Shown here: piece by piece, positions 20,434 to 35,300 of the stretch
Layout: each line of letters opens with the position of its first letter
Position numbering within the stretch: position 1 is the stretch's first letter
Assembly: GCA_903813345.2 (NCBI GenBank)
Contig: CAIIXF020000002.1
Span: 18,736,813 to 18,800,812 of the forward strand
Source: Owenia fusiformis
Taxonomy: Eukaryota; Annelida; Polychaeta; Sabellida; Oweniidae
Reading direction: 5' to 3'
DNA: 64,000 nucleotides
Position numbers and translations under genes: made by a program
Notes under the pieces: model-generated
Seen by the model: the letters and a program-made list of their open reading frames with translations, nothing else
What the model was told of the DNA's origin: nothing
Databases searched by the model: none

Positions 20434-23400
20434 GTGACCAATCAACAAGTCCTCGGTAGGGCAAATGTATAAATTTATCCTGGAACATCTCACTAAATAA
20501 CCAATATCATGCTGCAACCAGCGTTACGTACGACTGGTGCGAAAATTGACATTTCCTCCAGAGCACAAACTGAATCATAGATTTAAGACGAATTAGATAT
20601 AAAATATATCACGAACGGGAACACCATTCATTAAATCCATTCAAGAGCATACTCAAAAATATATACTTAAACGCCTGACAAAATTGCAAAGGACTGTCAT
20701 GTACCAGTGTGACATACGACTAGTCGGAAAATTGACATTTCGTCAAGAGCGCAAATTGCATAAGCGATTTAAGACAAATTGGATATTATATATCCCCCTA
20801 ACAGAGAAGCCAATCGATACATCCCTCTTTTGGGAAACGTAAATATATATACATAAACGTCTCACAATATATCAAAGTAGTCACTGCTACCAGAGCGATG
20901 TACAGCTGGTCCGAAAATTGACATTCCGTACATAGCCCAAAGTAAATTAGACTTGTATGACAAATTAGATACTCAATATCTCACGAATAGAAAGACCAAT
21001 CAACAAGTCCTCGGTAGGGCAAATGTAAAAATGTATCCTGAAACATCTCACTAAATAACAAATATCATGCTGCCACCAGCGTTACGTACGAGTGGTCCAA
21101 AAATTGACATTTCCTCCAGAGCACAAACTGCATCATATATTTAAGACGAATTAGATATAAAATATATAACGAACGGGAACATCATTCATTAAATCCATTC
21201 AAGAGCATACTCCAAAATATATACTTAAACGTCTCACAAAAAGGCAAAGGACTGGCATGTACCAGTGTGACGTACGACTGGTCGGAAAATTGACATTTCG
21301 TCAAGAGCGCAAATTGCATAAGCGATTTAAGACGAATTGGATATTATATATCTCCCTAACAGACAAATCAATCTATACATCCCTCCTTTGGCAAACTTAA
21401 AAATATATACATAAACGTCTCACAATATATCAAACTAGTTGCTGCTACCAGTGCGATGTACAGCTGGTCCGAACAATATATCAAACTAGTTGCTGCTACC
21501 AGTGCGATGTACAGCTGGTCCGAAAATTGACATTCCGTACATATCCAAAGGAAAATCAGACTTGTATGACAAATAAGATACTCGATATCTTACGAATAGA
21601 ATGACCAATCAACAAGTCCTCGGTTGGGCAAATGTAAAAATGTATCCTGAAACAAATAACAAATCTCATGCTGCCACCAGCGTCACGTACGACTGGTCCG
21701 AAAAGTGACATTTCCTCCAGAGCACACACTGCATCGTAGATTTAAGACGAATTAGATATAAAATATATCACGAACGGGAACATCATTCATTAAATCCATT
21801 CAAGAGCATACTCCAAAATATATACTTAAACGTCTCACAAAATTGCAAAGGACTGGCATGTACCAGTGTGACGTACGACCAGTCGGAAAATTGACATTTC
21901 GTCTAGAGCGCAAATTGCATAAGCGATTTAAGACGAATTGGATATTACATATCTCCCTAACAGACAAATCAATCGATACATCCCTCCTTTGGCAAACGTA
22001 AAAATATATACATAAACGTCTAACAATATATCAAACTAGTCGCTGCTACCAGTGCGATGTACAGCTGGTCCGAAAATTGACATTCCGTACAAAGCCCAAA
22101 GTAAATCAGACTTGTATGACAAATTAGATACTCAATATGTCATGAATAGAATGACCAATCAACAAGTCCTCGGTAGGGCAAATGTAAAAATGTATCCTGA
22201 AACATCTCTCCAAATAACAAATCTCATGCTGCCACCAGCGTTACGTACGACTGGTCCGAAAAGTGACATTTCCTCCAGAGCACAAACTGCATCATACATT
22301 TAAGACGAATTAGATATAAAATATATCACGAACGGGAACATCATTCATTAAATCCATTCAAGAGCATACTCCAAAATATATACTTAAACGTCTCAGAAAA
22401 TTGTAAAGCACTGGCATGTACCAGTGTGACGTGCGACTGGTCGGAAAATTGACATTTCGTCTAGAGCGCAAATTGCATAAGCTATTTCAGACGAATTAGA
22501 TATTATATATCTCCCTAACTGACAAATCAATCGATACATCCCTCCTTTGGCAAACGTAAAAATATATACATAAACGTCTCAAAATATATCAAACTAGTCG
22601 CTGCTACCAGTGCGATGTACAGCTGGTCCGAAAATTGACATTCCGTACATAGCCCAAAGTAAATCATACTTGTATGACAAATAAGATACTCAATATCTTA
22701 CGAATAGAATGACCAATCAACTAGTCCTCGGTAGGGCAAATGTAAAAATGTATTCTGAAACATCTCACTAAATAACAAATATCATGCTGCCACCAGCGAT
22801 GCGTACGACTGGTCCGAAAATTGACATTTCCTCCAGAGCACAAACTACATCATAGATTTAAGACGAATTAGATATAAAATATATCACGAACGGGAACATC
22901 TTTCATTTAATCCATTCAAGAGCATACTCCAAAATATATACTTAAACGTCTCAAAAAATTGCAAAGGACTGGCATGTACCAGTGTAACGTATGACTGGTC
23001 GGAAAATTGACATTTCGTCAAGAGCGCAAATTGAATAAGCGATTTAAGACGATATGGCGATAATATATATCCCCCTAACAGAGAAGTCAATCGATACATC
23101 CCTCCTTTGGCAAACGTAAAAATATATACATAAACGTCTCACTATATATCAAACTAGTCACTGCTACCAGAGCGATGTACAGCTGGTCCGAAAATTGACA
23201 TTCCGTACATAGCCCAAAGTAAATCAGACTTGTATGACAAATTAGATACTCAAAATCTCACGAATAGAATGAGCAATCAACAAGTCCTCGGTAGGGGAAA
23301 TGTAAAAATGTATCCTGAAACATCTCACTAAATAACAAATCTCATGCTGCCACCAGCGTTACGTACGACTGGTCCGAAAAGTGACATTTCCTCCAGAGCA

Positions 23401-23979
23401 CAAACTGCATCATAGATTTAAGACGAATTAGATATAAAATATATCACGAACGGGAACATCATTCATTAAATCCATTCAAGAGCATACTCCAAAATATATA
23501 CTTAAACGTCTCACAAAATTGCAAAGGACTGGCATGTACCAGTGTGACGAACGACTGGTTGGAAAATTGACATTTCGTCTAGAGCGCAAATTGCATAAGC
23601 TATTTAAGACGAATTGGATATTATATATCTCCCTAACAGACAAATCAATCAATACATCCCTCCTTTCGCAAACGTAAAAATATATACATAAACGTCTCAC
23701 TATATATCAAACTAGTCACTGCTACCAGAGCGATGTACAGCTGGTCCGAAAATTGACATTCCGTACATAGCCCAAAGTAAATCGGACTTGTATGACAAAT
23801 AAGATACTCAATATCTTACGAATAGAATGACCAATTAACAAGTCCTCGGTAGGGCCAATGTAACAATGTATCTTGAAACATCTCACTAAATAACAAATAT
23901 CATGCTTCCACCAGCGTTACGTACGACTGGTCCGAAAATTGACATTTCCTCCAGAGCACAAACTGCATCATAGATTTAA
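20434..23979 (+). repeat. 186-bp satellite in 558-bp trimer higher-order repeats, first block
   Basis: Three diverged monomer types alternate, each 186 bp: type a starts ACCAGTGTGACGTACGACTGG, written here as ACCAGTGTGACGTACGACTG then G; type b starts ACCAGTGCGATGTACAGCTG; type c starts ACCAGCGTTACGTACGACTG. In one clean unit they start at 22420, 22606 and 22792, and the next a at 22978. All share CTGGTCNGAAAATTGACATT. The array begins inside a b monomer. A 54-bp local duplication lies near 21430-21520. The recurring 74-90-codon minus-strand ORFs are products of the period being divisible by three. Confidence 0.97.
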
Positions 23980-24966
23980 AGTGTGCGCCTGACCCGGCTA
24001 CGTATAGCACAGAGTTTATACTGGCGGATTAGACTAGTTCATTTTTTATATGTGTGTGAAAGCTTTCTCTTATTTGCGTTTTTTCGTTTAGTACGGTTTT
24101 GTTATAATTGCCGAGGTCATATAACCGGGATGAAACAATGATTATCGTTGACTGCCCACACACAAAACATACGTTGAGTGAACAGTGTTATTACAAACAG
24201 CAGGCTTTAGAATACAAAGCCCAGTAGTGTGATAATAAGCTGTACACTACCACTGCTGCATGTACATATTAGTAGGGCTCCCAAAGAGTGGATACGGAGG
24301 TTATGTTTGTCACTTTTAAATTTTACATTTCAAAATTGTCATTTTACATGTCATAATTTGTTGGTTTCATTCGTTTAGCCAATCAAAACATTGTAAAACA
24401 ATAAATTGTCTGTTACGTACAATCAATTTTGTTCAGTTTTGATTAGTTGTCAGAATAAAGTTACGTTCATCTGAATCCATGTATCAAAACAAAAATCTTA
24501 TTTTCACTTCAAAATACTTCAGTGAGATCAATGCTCGGAATTGTCACATGCAATAACTTATTGTCGTATTCGTTATTTTATCTTCTCGATAGTAGCATTT
24601 AGTCGCACATTTGATGCCAGGTCACTTTGTCGCGTACCTCTTGGGGAGCCCCACATTTATGTGTGTACTCATGGAAGTAAATTCCCCGGTGTAGCCGAGA
24701 GCCACAAACTTTTCAACAGCTTCGAAATGGCCAATTTCTCTCATATATACTCTAAATATTTTATTATTTAGCACCTACAAAGTATTGCTAATAACCATAT
24801 GTAATTTCAATAAGGAAACTTATCTGGCTACATGTAAATTCAATATCAACACTAGCTGTTCTCTCAACACGCCCTGGCTTACCTTGTGGTGACAAACCCT
24901 GGATTTTCGCTATTTATAGTTTATCAACACCTGGACGCATGCGCATTTTATAGTTTATCGGGCACT
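23980..24966. mobile_element. 987-bp TTAA-flanked element in the satellite
   Basis: It interrupts a c monomer between GATTTAA and TTTAAGACG. TTAA (possibly TTTAA) is duplicated at 23976-23979 and 24967-24970. Ends are AGTGTGCGCC and, inverted, AGTGCCCGAT: a short, imperfect terminal inverted repeat. TTAA duplication is the signature of piggyBac and Kolobok transposons. No transposase fragment is seen (the 76-aa ORF at 24541-24771 is unrecognised), so it is a non-autonomous copy. Confidence 0.65.
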
Positions 24967-25060
24967 TTAAGACGAATTAGATATAAAATATATCACGAAC
25001 GGGAACATCATTCGTTGAATCCCTTCAAGAGCATACTCCAAAATATGTACTTAAATGTCT
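24967..25060 (+). repeat. Satellite remnant between two insertions
   Basis: The c monomer resumes exactly where it was cut (TTTAAGACGAATTAGATAT) and runs 94 bp to the next insertion. Confidence 0.95.
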
Positions 25061-26398
25061 TGTAACAGAAATGCACTATTTCTGTTTTATATTTATATTT
25101 TAGGGAAGTCAAAAATGTTTGGACTGGGTCATAATTAAATGTTCACTATTTTAGTGGAGTAAAATACAAATGTTGGTTTCATAAATTCCCAGTTCATAAA
25201 TCAATGCATGCAAATCTGAATTCAATGCTCTGACCATTATAGCACTTTGTCATAAAGATTCTAATGTTTGTAAAACAGAGCTGAATATTAAATTCACACG
25301 CTCAGTAGCATGTTGTTCAGATTTACTCTTTCACAAGAATTTATTAATTGCTACAAATCAAATGAGGCTGACATTTCATATTTTGTTCACTATCAATTTT
25401 ATCAATTTGGATGCCACTCTGAAATATTTAATTATAAAGCCTTTGTTTATTGGAAGACAAATATACAGCTATTGTCCCAAGGTGCACATGTACATCTGTG
25501 AGAATTCTCTCCTTGGTAAATTCATCCCACCCACAGACAAAGAATATTTTTTGATGGATGTAGTTTAGTACAACTAAATATGTATTTTTAAATGCTTGAA
25601 TATGCATTGTTTATTAACCATGTAAATGTAATTAGATGTTGTAACCAACTTTGATCTGATGTGTATCGACAGTTCCTGGAGAAACATTCATTTCTGACCA
25701 CAGGAATAGGTTATATTCACACCCCCCTCACTGCATCACTGTACACATTCCTTTGTTTGCCAATGCAGACACGTGTTTACAGGAGAGGCAAGGGAAGTGC
25801 CCCATAAATTAAACTGTCCCCAAAAATCTCTGTCCAATCAGATCAACCTGTTTAAATTGAGATCCGCCCTTATTCCAAGAACTCCAAGAACTGTATATAT
25901 ACTGATGTTTGACTTTTAAATAGAAGGATAGCTTTTAGCTTTTAAAGATATCATACAAGCTTCTTAGGACAATGTTACAATCATGAAGATGTGATTTTGA
26001 ATATAATAGCTTTTAGCTTTTTAAAAAAATATCATACACGCTTTTGAAAATATTATACAAACTTTGGAAGATGCTATCCAACATGGATATATAGTTAAAC
26101 ACGAAGATTAGCTTTCAGCTTTATTAAGAATGACGCAGATGAGTGGTCAGACAACCATAGTTTAAAAAAGAGGAACTATTTTAGCTTGATTAAAGAACAA
26201 TTTTGAGATGCATATAATATATAACAGTGCTCGAGATGAAATAACAATTATGCAAAATGTATCTTATACCAATTAAAAGGAAGATAGAATAAACTTAGAA
26301 GTTGTGTCATCTACACAAATTTTATGTTTAGTAATACTATTATGGACTGAAGCCGTGAACATTATTTTATTAACGTTTAATTCCCGTTAAATGTTACA
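25061..26398 (+). mobile_element. Probable solo LTR, 1,338 bp
   Basis: It starts TGTAACA and ends TGTTACA (perfect 7-bp inverted ends with TG...CA) and is flanked by GTCT on both sides (25057-25060 and 26399-26402). A TATA-like GTATATATAC lies at 25893-25902 and an AATAAA at 26288-26293, in the order expected of U3 and R. No internal region or second LTR is present, which fits LTR-LTR recombination. A DNA-transposon relic with TGTAACA ends cannot be excluded. ORFs at 25310-25568 are not supported. Confidence 0.6.
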
Positions 26399-29300
26399 GT
26401 CTCACAAAATTGCAAAGGACTGGCATGTACCAGTGTGACGTACGACTGGTCGGAAAATTGACATTTCGTCAAGAGCGCAAATTGCATAAGCGATTTAAGA
26501 CGAATTGGATATTATATATCTCCCTAACAGACGAATCAATCAATACTCCCTCCTTTGGCAAACGTAAAAATATATACATAAACGTCTCACAATATATCAA
26601 ACTAGTCGCTGCTACCAGTGCAATGTACAGCTGGTCGGAAAATTTCGTTAAGAGCGCAAATTGCATTAGCGATTTAAGACGAATTGGATATTATATATCC
26701 CCCTAACAGAGAAGTCAATCGATACATCCCTCCTTTGGCAAACGTAAAAATATATACATAAACGTCTCACAATATATCAAACTAGTCGTAGCTACCAGTG
26801 CGATGTACAGCTGGTCCGAAAATTGACATTCCGTATAAAGCCCAAAGTAAATCAGACTTGTATGACAAATTAGATACTCAATATCTCACGAATAGAATGA
26901 CCAATCAACAAGTCCTCGGTAGGGCAAATGTTAAAATGTATCCTAAAACATCTCACTAAATAACAAATCTCATGCTGCCACTAGCGTCACGTACGACTGG
27001 TCCGAAAAGTGACATTTCCTCCAGAGCACAAACTGCATCATAGATTTAAGACGAATTAGATATAAAATATATCACGAACGGGAACATCATTCATTAAATC
27101 CATTAAAGAGCATACTCCAAAATATATACTTAAACGTCTCACAAAATTGCAAAGGACTTGCACGTATCAGTGTGACGTACGACTGGTCGGAAAATTGATA
27201 TTTCGTCTAGAGCGCAAATTGCATAAGCGATTTAAGACGAATTGGATATTATATATCTCCCTAACAGACAAATCAATCGATACATCCCTTCTTTGGCAAA
27301 CGTAAAAATATATACATAAACGTCTCACAACATATCAAACTAGTCGCTGCTACCAGTGCGATGTACAGCTGGTCCGAAAATTGACTTTCCGTACATAGCC
27401 CAAAGTAAATCAGACTTGTATGACAAATAAGATACTCAATATCTTACGAATAGAAAGACCAATCAACAAGTCCTCGGCAGGGCAAATGTAAAAATGTATC
27501 CTGAAACATCTCAAAAAATAACAAATATCAAGCTGCCACCAGCGTTACGTACGACTGGTCCGAAAATTGACATTTCCTCCAGAGCACAAACTGCATCATA
27601 GATTTAAAACGAATTAGATATAAAAAATATATCACGAACGGGAACATCATTCATTAAATCCATTCAAGAGCATACTCCAAAATATATACTTAAACGTCTC
27701 ACAAAATTGCTAAGGACTGGCATGTTCCAGTGAGACGTACGACTGGTCGGAAAATTGACATTTCGTCAAGAGCGCAAATTGCATAAGCGATTTAAGACGA
27801 ATTGGATATTATATATCCCCCCAACAGAGAAGCCAATCGATACATCCCTCCTTTGGCAAACGTAAAAATATTTACATAAACCTCTCACAATATATCAAAT
27901 TAGTCGCTGCTACCAGTGCGATGTACAGCTGGTCCGAAAATTGACATTCCGTACATAGCCCAAAGTAAATCAGACTTGTATGACAAATTAGATACTCAAT
28001 ATCTCACGAATAGAATGACCACTCAACAAGTCCTCGGTAGGGCAAATGTAAAAATGTATCCTGAAACATCTCACTAAATAACAAATCTCATGCTGCCACC
28101 AGCGATACGTACGACTGGTCCGAAAAGTGACATTTCCTCCAGAGCACAAACTGCATCATAGATTTAAGACGAATTAGATATAAAATATATCACGAACGGG
28201 AACATCATTCATTAAATCCATTTAAGAGCATACTCCAAAATATATACTTAAACGTCTCACAATATTGCAAAGGACTGGCATGTACCAGTGTGACGTACGA
28301 CTGGTCGGAAAATTGACATTTCGTCTAGAGCGCAAATTGCATAAGCGATTTAAGACGAATTGGATATTATATATCTCCCTAACAGACAAATCAATCGATA
28401 CATCCCTCCTTTGGCAAACGTAAAAATATATACATAAACGTCTCACAATATATCATACTAGTCGCTGCTACCAGTGCGATGTACAGCTGGTCCGAAAATT
28501 GACATTCCATACATCACCCAAAGTAAATCAGACTTGTATGACAAATAAGATACTCAATATCTTACGAATAGAATGACCAATCAACAAGTCCTCAGCAGGG
28601 CAAATGTAATTATGAATCCTGAAACATCTCACTAAATAACAAATATCATGCTGCCACCAGCGTTACGTACGACTGCTCCGAAAATTGACATTTCCTCCAG
28701 AGCACAAACTGCATCATAGATTTAAGACGAATTAGATATAAAATATATCACAAACGGGAACATCATTCATTAAATCCATTCAAGAGCATACTCCAAAATA
28801 TATACTTAAACGTCTCACAAAATTGCAAAGGACTGGCATGTACCAGTGTGACGTACAACTGGTCCAAAAATTGACATTTCGTCAAGAGCGCAAATTGCAT
28901 TAGCGATTTAAGACGAATTGGATATTATATATCCCCCTAACAGAGAAGTCAATCGATACATCCCTCCTTTGCAAACGTAAAAATATATACATTAACGTCT
29001 CACAATATATCAAACTAGTCGCTGCTAACAGTGCGATGTACAGCTGGTCCGAATATTGACATTCCGTACAAAGTCAAAGTAAACCAGATTTGTATGACAA
29101 ATAAGATACTCAATATCTTACGAATAGAATGACCAATCGACAAGTCCTCAGTAGGGCAAATGTAAAAATGTATCCTGAATCATCTCACTAAACAACAAAT
29201 ATCATGCTTCCACCAGCGTTACGTACGACTGGTCCGAAAATTGACATTTCCTCCAGAGCACACACTGCATCATAGATTTAAGACGAATTAGATATAAAAT

Positions 29301-32300
29301 ATATCACGAACGGGAACATCATTCATTAAATCCATTGAAGAGCATACTCCAAAATATATACTTAAACGGCTCACAAAATTGCAAAGGACTGGCATGTACC
29401 AGTGTGACGTACGACTGGTTTGAAAATTGACATTTCGTCTAGGGCGCAAATTGCATAAGCTATTTAAGACGAATTGGATATTATATATCTCCCTAACAGA
29501 CAAATCAATCAATACATCCCTCCTTTGGCAAACGTAAAAATATATACATAAACGTCTCACTATATATCAAACTAGTCGCTGCTACCAGTGCGATGTACAG
29601 CTGGTCGGAAAATTGACATTTCGTTAAGAGCGCAAATTGCATAAGCGATTTAAGACGAATTGGATATTATATATCCCCCTAACAGAGAAGTCAATCGATA
29701 CATCCCTCCTTTGGCAAACGTAAAAATATATACATAAACGTCTCACAATATATCAAACTAGTCGCTGCTACCAGTGCGATGTACAGCTGGTCCGAAAATT
29801 GACATTCCGTACAGAGCCCAAAGTAAATCAGACTTGTATGACAAATTAGATACTCAATATCTCACGAATAGAATGACCAATCAACAAGTCCTCGGTAGGG
29901 CAAATGTAAAGACGTATCCTGAAACATCTCACTAAATAACAATTCTCATGCTGCCACCAGCGTTGCGTACGACTGGTCCGAAAAGTGACATTTCCGCCAG
30001 AGCACAAACTGCATCATAGATTTAAGACGAATTAGATATAAAGTATATCACGAACGGGAACATCATTCATTAAATCCATTCAAGAGCATACTCCAAAATA
30101 TATCCTTAAACGTCTCACAAAATTGCAAAGGACTGGAATGTACCAGTGTGACGTACGACTGGTCGGAAAATTGACATTTCGTTAAGAGCGCAAATTGCAT
30201 AAGCGATTTAAGACGAATTGGATATTATATATCCCCCTAACAGACAAATCAATCGATACATCCCTCCTTTGGCAAACGTAAAAATATATACATAAACGTC
30301 TCACAATATATCAAACTAGTCGCTGCTACCAGTGCGATGTACAGCTGGTCCGAAAATTGACATTCCGTACAGAGCCCAAAGTAAATCAGACTTGTATGAC
30401 AAATTAGATACTCAATATCTCACGAATAGAATGACCAATCAACAAGTCCTCGGTAGGGCAAATGTAAAGACGTATCCTGAAACATCTCACTAAATAACAA
30501 TTCTCATGCTGCCACCAGCGTTGCGTACGACTGGTCCGAAAAGTGACATTTCCGCCAGAGCACAAACTGCATCATAGATTTAAGACGAATTAGATATAAA
30601 GTATATCACGAACGGGAACATCATTCATTAAATCCATTCAAGAGCATACTCCAAAATATATCCTTAAACGTCTCACAAAATTGCAAAGGACTGGAATGTA
30701 CCAGTGTGACGTACGACTGGTCGGAAAATTGACATTTCGTCTAGAGCGCAAATTGCATAAGCGATTTAAGACGAATTGGATATTATATATCTTCCTAACA
30801 GACAAATCAATCGATACATCCCTCCTTTGGCAAACGTAAAAATATATACATAAACATCTCACAATATATCAAACTAGTCGCTGCTACCAGTGCGATGTAC
30901 AGGTGGTCCGAAAATTGACATTCCGTACATAGCCCAAAGTAAATCAGACTTGTATGACAAATAAGATACTCAATATCTTACGAATAGAATGACCAATCAA
31001 GAAGTCCTCGGTAGGGCAAATGTAAAAATGTATCCTGAAACATCTCACTAAATAACAAATATCATGCTTCCTCCAGCGTTACGTACGACTGGTCCGAAAA
31101 TTGACATTTCCTCCAGAGCACAAACTGCATCATAGATTTAAGACGAATTAGATATAAAATATATCACGAACGGGAACATCATTCATTAAATCCATTCAAG
31201 AGCATACTCCAAAATATATACTTAAACGGCTCACAAAATTGCAAAGGACTGGCATGTACCAGTGTGACGTACGACTGGTCGGAAAATTGACATTTCGTCA
31301 AGAGCGCAAATTGCATAAGCGATTTAAGACGAATTGGATATTATATATCCCCCTAACAGAGAAGTCAATCGATACACCCCTCCTTTGGCAGACTTAAAAA
31401 TATATACATAAACGTCTCACAATATATCAAACTAGTCGCTGCTACCAGTGTGATGTACAGCTGGTCCGAAAATTGACATTCCGTACAAAGCCCAAAGTAA
31501 ATCAGACTAAGGTATGACAAATTAGATACTCAATATCTCACGAATAGAATGAGCAATCAACAAGTCCTCGGTAGGGCATACTCCAAAATACATACTTAAA
31601 CGTCTCACAAAATTGAAAAGGACTGGTATGTACCAGTGTGACGTACGACCGGTCGGAAAATTGACATTTCGTCTAAAGCGCAAATTGCATAAGCGATTTA
31701 AGACGAATTGGATATTATATATCTCCCTAACAGACAAATCAATCGATACATCCCTCCTTTGGCAAACGTAAAAATATATACATAAACGTCTCACAATATA
31801 TCAAACTAGTCGCTGCTACCAGTGCGATGTACAGCTGGTCCGAAAATTGACATTCCGTACAAAGCCCAAAGTAAATCAGACTTGTATGACAAATTAGATA
31901 CTCAATATCTCATGAATAGAATGAACAATCAACAAGTCCTCGGTAGGGCAAATGTAAAAATGTATCCTGAAACATCTCTCTAAATAACAAATCTCATGCT
32001 GCCACCAGCGTTACGTACGACTGGTCCGAAAAGTGACATTTCCTCCAGAGCACAAACTGCATCATACATTTAAGACGAATTAGATATAAAATATATCACG
32101 AACGGGAACATCATTCATTAAATCCATTCAAGAGCATACTCCAAAATATATACTTAAACGTCTCAGAAAATTGCAAAGGACTGGCATGCACCAGTGTGAC
32201 GTGCGACTGGTCGGAAAATTGACATTTCGTCTAGACTGCAAATTGCATAAGCTATTTAAGACGAATTGGATATTATATATCTCCCTAACAGACAAATCAA

Positions 32301-35300
32301 TCGACACATCCCTCCTTTGGCAAACGTAAAAATATATACATAAACGTCTCACAATATATCAAACTAGTCGCTGCTACCAGTGCGATGTACAGCTGGTCCG
32401 AAAATTGACATTCCGTACATAGCCCAAAGTAAATCAGACTTGTATGACAAATAAGATACTCAATATCTTATGAATAGAATGACCAATCATTTAGTCCTCG
32501 GTAGGTCAAATGTAAAAATGTATCCTGAAACATCTCACTAAATAACAAATATCATGCTGCCACCAGCGTTGCGTACGACTGGTCCGAAAATTGACATTTC
32601 CTCCAGAGCACAAACTGCATCATAGATTTAAGACGAATTAGATATAAAATATATCACGAACGGGAACATCATTCATTAAATTCATTCAAGAGCATACTCA
32701 AAAATATATACTTAAACGGCTCACAAAATTGCAAAGTACTGGCATGTACCAGTGTAACGTACGACTGGTCGGAAAATTGACATTTCGTCAAGAGCGCAAA
32801 TTGCATAAGCGATTTAAGACGAACTGGCGATAATATATCCCCCTATTATAACAGAGAAGTCAATCAATACATCCCTCCTTTGGCAAACGTAAAAATATAT
32901 ACATAAACGTCTCACAATATATCAAACTAGTAGCTGCTACCAGTGCGATGTACAGCTGGTCGGAAAATTGACATTTCGTTAAGAGCGCAAATTGCATAAG
33001 CGATTTAAGACGAATTGGATATTATATATCCCCCTAACAGAGAAGTCAATCGATACATCCCTCCTTTGGCAAACGTAAAAATATATACATAAACGTCTCA
33101 CAATATATCAAACTAGTCGCTGCTACCAGTGCGATGTAAGCTGGTCCGAAAATTGACATTCCGTATAAAGCCCAAAGTAAATCAGACTTGTATGACAAAT
33201 TAGATACTCAATATCTCACGAATAGAATGACCAATCAACAAGTCCTCGGTAGGGCAAATGTTAAAATGTATCCTAAAACATCTCACTAAATAACAAATCT
33301 CATGCTGCCACCAGCGTCTCGTACGACTGGTCCGAAAAGTGACATTTCCTCCAGAGCACAAACTGCATCATAGATTTAAGACGAATTAGATATAAAATAT
33401 ATCACGAACGGGAACATCATTCATTAAATCCATTAAAGAGCATACTCCAAAATATATACTTAAACGTCTCACAAAATTGCAAAGGACTTGCACGTACCAG
33501 TGTGACGTACGACTGGTCGGAAAATTGATATTTCGTCTAGAGCGCAAATTGCATAAGCGATTTAAGACGAATTGGATATTATATATCTCCCTAACAGACA
33601 AATCAATCGATACATCCCTTCTTTGGCAAACGTAGAAATATATACATAAACGTCTCACAACATATCAAACTAGTCGCTGCTACCAGTGCGATGTACAGCT
33701 GGTCCGAAAATTGACTTTCCGTACATAGCCCAAAGTAAATCAGACTTGTATGACAAATAAGATACTCAATATCTTACGAATAGAAAGACCAATCAACAAG
33801 TCCTCGGCAGGGCAAATGTAAAAATGTATCCTGAAACATCTCAAAAAATAACAAATATCAAGCTGCCACCAGCGTTACGTACGACTGGTCCGAAAATTGA
33901 CATTTCCTCCAAAGCACAAACTGCATCATAGATTTAAAACGAATTAGATATAAAAAAATATATCACGAACGGGAACATCATTCATTAAATCCATTCAAGA
34001 GCATACTCCAAAATATATACTTAAACGTCTCACAAAATTGCTAAGGACTGGCATGTTCCAGTGAGACGTACGACTGGTCGGAAAATTGACATTTCGTCAA
34101 GAGCGCAAATTGCATAAGCGATTTAAGACGAATTGGATATTATATATCCCCCCATCAGAGAAGCCAATCGATACATCCCTCCTTTGGCAAACGTAAAAAT
34201 ATTTACATAAACCTCTCACAATATATCAAATTAGTCACTGCTACCAGTGCGATGTACAGCTGGTCCGAAAATTGACATTCCGTACATAGCCCAAAGTAAA
34301 TCAGACTTGTATGACAAATTAGATACTCAATATCTCACGAATAGAATGACCAATCGACAAGTCCTCAGTAGGGCAAATGTAAAAATGTATCCTGAATCAT
34401 CTCACTAAACAACAAATATCATGCTTCCACCAGCGTTACGTACGACTGGTCCGAAAATTGACATTTCCTCCAGAGCACAAACTGCATCATAGATTTAAGA
34501 CGAATTTGATATAAAATATATCACGAACGGAAACATCATTCATTAAATCCATTCAAGAGCATACTCCAAAATATATACTTAAACGGCTCACAAAATTGCA
34601 AAGGACTGGCATGTACCAGTGTGACGTACGACTGGTTTGAAAATTGACATTTCGTCTAGAGCGCAAATTGCATAAGCTATTTAAGACGAATTGGATATTA
34701 TATATCTCCCTAACAGACAAATCAATCAATACATCCCTCCTTTGGCAAACGTAAAAATATATACATAAACGTCTCACTATATATCAAACTAGTCGCTGCT
34801 ACCAGTGCGATGTACAGCTGGTCGGAAAATTGACATTTCGTTAAGAGCGCAAATTGCATAAGCGATATAAGACGAATCTGATATTATATATCCCCCTAAC
34901 AGAGAAGTCAATCGATACATCCCTCCTTTGGCAAACGTAAAAATATATACATAAACGTCTCACAATATATCAAACTAGTCGCTGCTACCAGTGCGATGTA
35001 CAGCTGGTCCGAAAATTGACATTCCGTACAGAGCCCAAAGTAAATCAGACTTGTATGACAAATTAGATACTCAATATCTCACGAATAGAATGACCAATCG
35101 ACAAGTCCTCGGTAGGGCAAATGTAAAGACGTAACCTGAAACATCTCACTAAATAACAATTCTCATGCTGCCACCAGCGTTGCGTACGACTGGTCCGAAA
35201 AGTGACATTTCCGCCAGAGCACAAACTGCATCATAGATTTAAGACGAATTAGATATAAAGTATATCACGAACGGGAATATCATTCATTAAATCCATTCAA

